From Gemmatimonadaceae bacterium (GTDB lineage Bacteria; Gemmatimonadota; Gemmatimonadetes; Gemmatimonadales; Gemmatimonadaceae), in contig JAICUE010000046.1 in NCBI GenBank assembly GCA_025936015.1, forward strand, positions 1 through 11,050: a stretch of 11,050 nucleotides of DNA. Direction: 5' to 3'. A program made the position numbers and the translations under genes. The notes beneath the pieces are model-generated. The model made no database searches and was not told the origin of the DNA. It saw only the letters and a list, made by a program, of their open reading frames with translations. Positions 6,998-11,050 of the stretch are shown here, one piece after another; position 1 is the first letter of the stretch, and each line of letters starts with the position of its first letter.

Positions 6998-7029
6998 GCG
7001 CCGGTCACCGCGATGCGGGTGACCGGCGC
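6998..7029 (-). terminator. Perfect 12-bp hairpin after the regulatory-like lipoprotein gene
   Basis: GCGCCGGTCACC / GGTGACCGGCGC, 12 of 12 pairs with an 8-nt loop (7010-7017). On the - strand it begins 10 nt past the stop codon at 7040, so it probably terminates that gene and separates it from the ExbD-like gene. No U tract follows. Confidence 0.6.
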
Positions 7030-7039
7030 GTGCGAGCGG

Positions 7040-7540
7040 CTAGAGTCCCGTGACCAGTCGGAATTCGACCGCGATGTCGGGGACGGAGGTCGCGATGTAT
7101 GCCTGGGCGCCTGGATAGCTCGCGCCGTCGGGGGCATCCGCCTTCAGCACGTAATAGCCGGCTGGCACTTCGCCGAAGGAGAAGGCCCCATTCGCGTCGG
7201 ACGTCGTCTGCGCGTAGGGAACCTGCGTGACCGTGCCATTGTTGTTCACGCGCTGCGAGAGGCTGAGCCGCGCGCCGGCGATCGGCGACGTGTGCGACGT
7301 ATCCACCGGCTGCCCATTGCTCGGTGTGACCGTGATCAGGATGACGCTGCCGTGAATCGTCGCCGCGGTCGAACCGACGGGTGTGGTATCCGAGGGCTGC
7401 GAGAAGACCGCACCGGTCGTCCCGCTGACGGTCGCTGTGAGCTGATTATCGGGTGCGACTGCCTTGTCGTTGTCGCACGCGCCGACGGCGAGCATCATTG
7501 CAGGTACGGCGACCGCGCAGAGCAAGCGGTTCATTCTCAT
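7040..7540 (-). CDS. Lipoprotein with carboxypeptidase-regulatory-like domain
   Basis: 166 aa. Signal peptide with lipobox LAVGAC (Cys22), followed by CDNDKAVAPDN. From about residue 60 the sequence matches the carboxypeptidase-regulatory-like beta-sandwich: TIHGSVILITV, then a long loop, PIAGARLSLSQR, TTSDANGAFSFGEVPAGYYVLKADAPDG, and a C-terminal strand. Such domains are non-catalytic binding or structural modules on secreted proteins. GGAGGT on the - strand (7546-7551), 5 nt before the ATG at 7540, supports the start; an ATG two codons later is the alternative. It is divergent from the CBM48 protein gene at 7755, sharing about 214 nt of upstream DNA, and is followed by its own hairpin, so it is likely monocistronic. 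Ligand unknown. Confidence 0.85.
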   Translation of the reverse strand: MRMNRLLCAVAVPAMMLAVGACDNDKAVAPDNQLTATVSGTTGAVFSQPSDTTPVGSTAATIHGSVILITVTPSNGQPVDTSHTSPIAGARLSLSQRVNNNGTVTQVPYAQTTSDANGAFSFGEVPAGYYVLKADAPDGASYPGAQAYIATSVPDIAVEFRLVTGL

Positions 7541-7754
7541 GGGTGACCTCCAGGAGGAGTGGCGAGGTTCGAAGTGAAGCTTGTTACTGTGTGTACCCGC
7601 AGACCGCGCGCCGCGTCACGCGCCCTCGCGTCGGAATTCACCGTCGCCTCGACGACGAAGCGAAATGTGACGAGACGGTGAGTCCGGTGGTATGCTGACG
7701 GGAAGCCTCGCGCTGTGCGCGCGCGGCAGCGAAGCCAACTGCAACGGAGGCGTT
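7541..7754. other. Divergent intergenic region
   Basis: About 214 nt between two outward-facing genes, so it must hold both promoters. On the + strand TATGCT at 7691-7696 is a possible -10 for the CBM48 protein gene, without a good -35. On the - strand the AT-richer stretch near 7575-7600 is the likeliest promoter area, but no clear boxes are seen. No convincing operator palindrome. Confidence 0.4.
7746..7750 (+). promoter_or_regulatory. Ribosome binding site deciding a GTG start
   Basis: GGAGG, 4 nt before the GTG at 7755. The in-frame ATG at 7692 has no such site and would place a poor sequence in front of the signal peptide. Confidence 0.65.
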
Positions 7755-9059
7755 GTGACCGGGCTCGCGTCGAGCAGGACATCGAGGATGGTGGCGATTC
7801 TCGCGAGTGCGCTCGTCGGGTCGACGCTGCCGATCACCGCGGCGGCGCAGGCAGTTGCAGCGGCTGCTCCCGTCCCGCCCTTGCTCTGGCGCGTCCCGAG
7901 CGGTGATGGCGGCCCCGTCGGCGGCAGTGCGTACAACACACGGTGCGCGATGAGCACGACGGTCATCGCCGGCCCGGCGGTCCAGTCGGACATGGAGCCA
8001 ACCGCGCGCCTGTCATCGCTCCTCGGCGCGGCGATCGCCGTACCTGTCTGCCAGGCGCATACGCTCGTGTTCAGCGCGAACGCGGTCGCCAACCCGGCGC
8101 TCGCACCAGTGCGATTTGGCGGCTACCGCGCTGGCGCGGCGCTCGCGCTCTCCTCGCCGGGCGGCAGCACCTGGCTCAGCTACCGGGGCTCCGTCGCGCC
8201 GTTCACCGCGCAGCAGGCGCTCGCCAGCGATTCTGGCCGGCTCCCCTCGGCGCGGACGACCATCTATCGCGATGCCCTCCACGAGCTCACGTTAGGCCTG
8301 ACGCGCCGAGTGAAGGGGTTGGCATTGAGCGCCTCGACGGGCGCGGCGCGAGGTATCGTCCACGAGGAGCGCATGGGGGCGCCTCAACTCGTCACTGACA
8401 GCGTGTGGTCCGATACGCTGGGCTGGACGACCCGGACGCGTCAGATCGCCGGGCAGCCGGTGTCGCGCGCGGTATCGGCGCGCTGGATGACCGGAGAGCT
8501 CGACGCCTCGCTCACTCGCGCGCGCTTCGCCACCTCGGCAACCGTCGGCGGGTGGATGTCCGGGGCGCATACGCCATCCATCGGATGGGGCGCGTTGGAG
8601 ATGGCGGCGCGACTCCAGCCCGGCGTCTGGCTCGTCGGCGCGGTCGGCACCAGGCCTGAGCTCTCGCGGCTCGCCGGTGCCCACAGTGGTTACGCCACGC
8701 TCGGGATCCGGCTCGCGCATCAAACGGTTGCTCGAACGGTCACTACCGACGACGCGGACACCCGAGCCGGTGCTCGCCGCTTCGAGATCGTGCCACTCGA
8801 CGAGAGCACGTACCGCATCCTGGTGTTCGCCCCCGCCGCACGCGCGGTCGCCCTGTCGGGCGACTTCACGGAGTGGCAACCGATCGCGCTCGCTCGCGCC
8901 GCCGACGGCCGGTGGTTCGCGCGACTGCATCTCGCGCCTGGTCCGCACCGCGTCAACCTGCGAATTGACGATGGCCCATGGACCGCTCCGCCCGGGACGA
9001 CGGCGGTGCCGGACGACTTCGGCGGCAGCGCGGGGCTCGTCCTCGTTCCCGCGCCGTGA
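7755..9059 (+). CDS. Exported, probably outer-membrane protein with C-terminal CBM48-like domain
   Basis: 434 aa from a GTG start. A signal peptide (arginine at 8 and 11, hydrophobic stretch, cleavage near TAAAQA, about residue 32) is followed by about 300 residues rich in alternating polar and apolar stretches with glycines and aromatics, suggesting beta strands of an outer-membrane barrel (weak inference). The last 90 residues are a glycogen-binding/CBM48-like fold: YRILVFAPAARAVALSGDFTEWQP, DGRWFARLHLAPGPHRVNLRIDDG, then PDDFGG. The GDFxxW signature is kept, but the usual Tyr and Asn of the later strands are changed, so true glucan binding is uncertain. The ECF sigma gene starts 89 nt downstream, and the gene after that carries the same type of domain, so the four genes probably work together. 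One TTA codon inside CGTTAGGC. Confidence 0.8.
   Translation: MTGLASSRTSRMVAILASALVGSTLPITAAAQAVAAAAPVPPLLWRVPSGDGGPVGGSAYNTRCAMSTTVIAGPAVQSDMEPTARLSSLLGAAIAVPVCQAHTLVFSANAVANPALAPVRFGGYRAGAALALSSPGGSTWLSYRGSVAPFTAQQALASDSGRLPSARTTIYRDALHELTLGLTRRVKGLALSASTGAARGIVHEERMGAPQLVTDSVWSDTLGWTTRTRQIAGQPVSRAVSARWMTGELDASLTRARFATSATVGGWMSGAHTPSIGWGALEMAARLQPGVWLVGAVGTRPELSRLAGAHSGYATLGIRLAHQTVARTVTTDDADTRAGARRFEIVPLDESTYRILVFAPAARAVALSGDFTEWQPIALARAADGRWFARLHLAPGPHRVNLRIDDGPWTAPPGTTAVPDDFGGSAGLVLVPAP
8290..8297 (+). repeat. CGTTAGGC octamer in the barrel/CBM48 gene
   Basis: Exact copy in the sense direction, encoding the Leu-Gly of LTLGLT with a TTA codon. It is the only exact copy followed by C instead of A or G. 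Confidence 0.8.
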
Positions 9060-9148
9060 CGCTTCACGTCGGGCGTGCCGTGCCCGCGGCGGCATTCGAA
9101 TCGGCGAGAAGTGACGCACCGCCAGTCGCGTGGGTAAGCCTCTGCACG

Positions 9149-9688
9149 ATGGACGACGCCGATGCAGTGGCGCGCGCGCTCGACGGCGACACGCGAGCGT
9201 TCGCGATTCTCGTGGACCGCCACGCGCCGGTGTGCCTTCGCTACGCGACGCGAATGCTTGGCAACCGCGATGATGCCGAAGACGTCCTGCAGGAAGCGCT
9301 CGTTCGCGCCCACCGCGCGTTAGGCACCTATGAGTCGACTCGTGACTTTCGTACCTGGCTGCTCAGCATCGTCGCGAACCGCTGCCGCACCGCGCTGGCG
9401 ACACGCGGACGGCGCGATCGATTCATCGCGGTCGACGCCGCGGACCGCGAAGTCGCCGGCGAGGCGCCGCCGGGCGGCGACGACCTGAGCGCGGTGCAAT
9501 GGGCGCTCGAGCAGCTCGAGCCGAAGCATCGGGAGGCTTTCCTCCTGAAGCATGTCGAGGGACTGAGCTACGAAGAGATGGCCGGCGTCACCGGCGCGGG
9601 GATCAGCGCGCTGAAGATGCGCGTACGCCGGGCCTGCGAACGGATGCGCGACCTGCTGGAGGACGAAGATGCGCGCACGAATGCCTGA
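9149..9688 (+). CDS. ECF-type RNA polymerase sigma factor
   Basis: 179 aa, the usual ECF length. Sigma region 2 spans about 5-75: FAILVDRHAPVCLRYATRMLGNRDDAEDVLQEALVRAHRAL, then FRTWLLSIVANRCR. Region 4 spans about 115-170: LEPKHREAFLLKHVEGLSYEEMAGV, then the recognition helix in TGAGISALKMRVRRACERMRDLL. Start at the ATG at 9149 because region 2 begins right after it; no good Shine-Dalgarno is seen, and the frame is open further upstream into the preceding gene. It directs RNA polymerase to a small regulon, usually including its own operon, when released from an anti-sigma factor. The next gene overlaps its last 20 nt and encodes a single-pass membrane protein, the standard place for an anti-sigma factor. 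One TTA codon inside CGTTAGGC. Confidence 0.94.
   Translation: MDDADAVARALDGDTRAFAILVDRHAPVCLRYATRMLGNRDDAEDVLQEALVRAHRALGTYESTRDFRTWLLSIVANRCRTALATRGRRDRFIAVDAADREVAGEAPPGGDDLSAVQWALEQLEPKHREAFLLKHVEGLSYEEMAGVTGAGISALKMRVRRACERMRDLLEDEDARTNA
9318..9325 (+). repeat. CGTTAGGC octamer in the sigma factor gene
   Basis: Exact copy in the sense direction, encoding the Leu-Gly of RALGTY at the end of sigma region 2. Confidence 0.8.
9658..9662 (+). promoter_or_regulatory. Ribosome binding site inside the sigma factor gene
   Basis: GGAGG, 6 nt before the ATG at 9669, supporting that start over in-frame ATGs at 9681 and 9699. Being inside the sigma coding region, it makes translational coupling likely. 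Confidence 0.65.
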
Positions 9689-10292
9689 CGATCATCAGAT
9701 GAGAGAGTTGGCCGCGGACGAGCCGCTCGATCCGCGCGTGGCCCGCGCGGCGCGAGCGCTCCGAGCCGAGGTTGGAGTTCGCCGCGAGTGGCGTGACGGT
9801 GTCCTCGCGAACCTCGAGCGCGCGACGCGACCGGGCCGAGCGCCTGACGCTGACGGCCGCCGGCGACTCGTGCTCGCGTGGCCGACCGCGGTGGCGGCCG
9901 CGGCTGCGCTGTTCGCGGCTGGCCTCCTCACTGCCCGCCACAACGTCACTGCCAACGCGGCGAGCGGGCAACCTGTCGCCGCGCCGGCCACGACGGTCAG
10001 CGCCGCGACGGAACGGGCGGACAGCCCCACGCACTTCGTGCTCGTCGCACCCGATGCGCGCCGCGTCGCGCTCGTCGGCGATTTCAATCTCTGGAATCCC
10101 GTGGCGGCGCCGATGCGCCGCATGGCCGACACCGGGCTCTGGGAACTCGACGTCGATCTTCCCGCCGGCCGCCACGTCTATGCTTTCGTCGTCGACGGCG
10201 ACATCACTGCCGATCCTGCCGCGCCGCGCACCGGCGGCGATGACTTCGGCCGTCCCAACTCGGTGGTGCTCGTGAGCCACTCGCACACATGA
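9669..10292 (+). CDS. Single-pass membrane protein with CBM48-like domain, candidate anti-sigma factor
   Basis: 207 aa. Residues 1-65 are a charged cytoplasmic segment with predicted helices (PLDPRVARAARALRAEV, then WRDGVLANLERA). One membrane helix lies at about 68-90 (LAWPTAVAAAAALFAAGLL). A linker follows, then an external CBM48/AMPK-beta-like glycogen-binding fold at about 118-205: HFVLVAPDARRVALVGDFNLWNP, GLWELDVDLPAGRHVYAFVVDG, then PNSVVLV. Signature residues of the fold (GDFxxW, GxW, AGxHxYxFxxDG) are well kept. It overlaps the sigma gene by 20 nt, and its stop overlaps the next start (ATGA). Position and topology suggest an anti-sigma factor, but no zinc-finger His-Cys motif is visible, so sigma binding is inference. 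Glycan binding is also unproven, since many such domains only bind proteins. Confidence 0.88.
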   Translation: MRARMPDDHQMRELAADEPLDPRVARAARALRAEVGVRREWRDGVLANLERATRPGRAPDADGRRRLVLAWPTAVAAAAALFAAGLLTARHNVTANAASGQPVAAPATTVSAATERADSPTHFVLVAPDARRVALVGDFNLWNPVAAPMRRMADTGLWELDVDLPAGRHVYAFVVDGDITADPAAPRTGGDDFGRPNSVVLVSHSHT

Positions 10293-10990
10293 GCAACCGC
10301 TCATCTGCCCGGTCGCCGTTCCGCTCCCTCGGCGCGGCGATCTCGCTCGGCATCGCGCTGCTTGCCGTTCCATCGCGGGCTCCAGCGCAGCAGCGCAACG
10401 ATCCGCTCGCGAAGCTGGGCGGACCGGCGCGCGCTGCAGTCCGTGCGACTGCCGACTCGCTCGACCGCGAGGGGCTGCCCGGCGATGCACTGGTCGCCAA
10501 GGCCGCCGAAGGACTGCTCAAGGGTGCGGACGACAGCCGCATCCTCGTCGCGGTTCACCGGCTGGCGAGCGAGCTGCGCGCCGCCGGTGCAGCGTTAGGC
10601 AGCGGCGCATCGGTGAGCGAAGTCGTCGCGGCGGCGAACGCCATCCATGCCGGCGCGTCACCGGAGCTGCTGCGCCGCCTGCGTGCGGCTGCGCCGGCGA
10701 GCCGCGGCGACGGCAGCCTCACCGTGCCGCTCGTCGTGATCACCGATCTCGTCTCGCGCGGCGCCCCAGTACGCGTCGCCGGCGAGAGCGTCGTCTCGCT
10801 GCTCGCGAACCGCGCCAGCGACACGGACCTCCAGGCGCTGCGGGCCGGTGTCGAGCGGGACATCGTTGCCGGCGATGATCCCGGGCGCGCGGCACTCGCT
10901 CGATCGCGCGCGCTCGCCGACTCGTTAGGCACCGGCGCAGCCGGGCGGCCAGCCGCGCGGCCGAACCAGCCGCCGATACCGCTACCCTGA
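10289..10990 (+). CDS. Exported alpha-helical repeat protein, unknown function
   Basis: 233 aa, starting in a 4-nt ATGA overlap with the CBM48 membrane protein, so the two are co-translated. Signal peptide at about 1-34 (SLGAAISLGIALLAVPSRAPAQQ). The mature part is Ala/Arg/Leu-rich and helical, with no cysteine and no catalytic motif seen. It contains an imperfect internal duplication: residues 62-96 (GLPGDALVAKAAEGLLKGAD and on) and 158-192 (GAPVRVAGESVVSLLANRAS and on) share GxP, LL, an Ala-Asp/Ser-Asp step and a following helix. A shorter related unit lies between them (AANAIHAGASPELLRRLRAA). The tail is Pro-rich (RPNQPPIPLP). It is probably periplasmic and the last gene of the sigma operon. 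No family is recognised. Two CGTTAGGC copies lie inside it. Confidence 0.85.
   Translation: MSNRSSARSPFRSLGAAISLGIALLAVPSRAPAQQRNDPLAKLGGPARAAVRATADSLDREGLPGDALVAKAAEGLLKGADDSRILVAVHRLASELRAAGAALGSGASVSEVVAAANAIHAGASPELLRRLRAAAPASRGDGSLTVPLVVITDLVSRGAPVRVAGESVVSLLANRASDTDLQALRAGVERDIVAGDDPGRAALARSRALADSLGTGAAGRPAARPNQPPIPLP
10593..10600 (+). repeat. CGTTAGGC octamer in the helical repeat gene (first copy)
   Basis: Exact copy encoding the Leu-Gly of AALGSG with a TTA codon. Confidence 0.8.
10923..10930 (+). repeat. CGTTAGGC octamer in the helical repeat gene (second copy)
   Basis: Exact copy encoding the Leu-Gly of DSLGTG with a TTA codon, about 60 nt before the stop. Confidence 0.8.
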
Positions 10991-11050
10991 CCGCCACATA
11001 CGTCGAGCGGCTGCGCAAAAACAGATCGCGCCGTCGCGCGACGTTGACTA
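10991..11050 (+). other. Right-edge intergenic stretch
   Basis: Holds a short hairpin TCGCGC / GCGCGA (11026-11041, 4-nt loop) after an A-rich run, and ends in TTGACT, which could be a -35 element for a gene beyond the window. Both are weak. Confidence 0.2.

Noticed and set aside
9060..9148. Autoregulated ECF promoter in front of the sigma gene
   Set aside because: No clear -35/-10 pair of a known ECF type is visible, and the palindrome ATTCGAAT there is too short to call an operator.
493..10930. TTA codons as a bldA-like translational control
   Set aside because: Here TTA always comes inside one fixed octamer, also found outside genes and antisense, which fits a DNA-level signal better than tRNA-based regulation.
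493..10930. The octamer as a transposon end, integration site or CRISPR-type repeat
   Set aside because: Copies are only 8-9 nt, irregularly spaced, inside intact genes, with no flanking duplications, spacers or recombinase genes.
11026..11041. Hairpin at the right edge as terminator of the sigma operon
   Set aside because: The stem is only 6 bp of alternating G and C, with no T tract; such stems are frequent by chance at this GC content.

Overview
The window is GC-rich bacterial chromosome, with roughly two thirds G+C judged by eye. Gene density is high and most genes encode exported or lipid-anchored proteins. The mix suggests Gemmatimonadota or a related soil phylum: a BlaR1/M56 peptidase fused to HEAT repeats, a solitary exported HEAT protein, a sorbosone-dehydrogenase-type lipoprotein, and an ECF sigma factor overlapping a membrane protein with a glycogen-binding (CBM48-type) domain. 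This taxonomic call is inference from gene content; there is no rRNA or marker gene here.

Left block, + strand (1-3484): the 3' part of an M56 (BlaR1-type) metallopeptidase carrying about seven C-terminal HEAT repeats, then an exported protein of about eleven HEAT repeats. Both end in nearly the same Trp-Pro tail (PWPWPWPxPRP[Y/F]P), and each is followed by a strong hairpin. They look like partners in one envelope sensing or scaffolding function.

Middle block, - strand (3573-7540, read right to left): four predicted lipoproteins. They are a small carboxypeptidase-regulatory-like protein with its own hairpin terminator, a small ExbD/TolR-like lipoprotein, a sorbosone/PQQ-type sugar dehydrogenase beta-propeller 14 nt downstream, and a GH20 beta-N-acetylhexosaminidase. 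The last three may be one transcription unit acting on amino sugars or sugars in the periplasm.

Right block, + strand (7755-10990): an exported, probably outer-membrane protein ending in a CBM48-like domain, an ECF sigma factor, a single-pass membrane protein whose outer part is another CBM48-like domain (20-nt overlap with the sigma gene), and an exported helical-repeat protein (ATGA overlap). This resembles a sigma/anti-sigma module in which the sensor domain is a glycan-binding fold.

Across the whole window lies an over-represented octamer, CGTTAGGC: 13 exact copies plus one single-mismatch copy, 11 of the 13 on the + strand. All ten TTA leucine codons in the window fall inside it, always followed by GGC. 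It behaves like a genome-wide iterated signal (DNA-uptake, Chi/KOPS or HIP1-like) and is the most unusual observation here. No tRNA, rRNA, CRISPR array, insertion sequence or gene-free stretch above 300 bases was seen.
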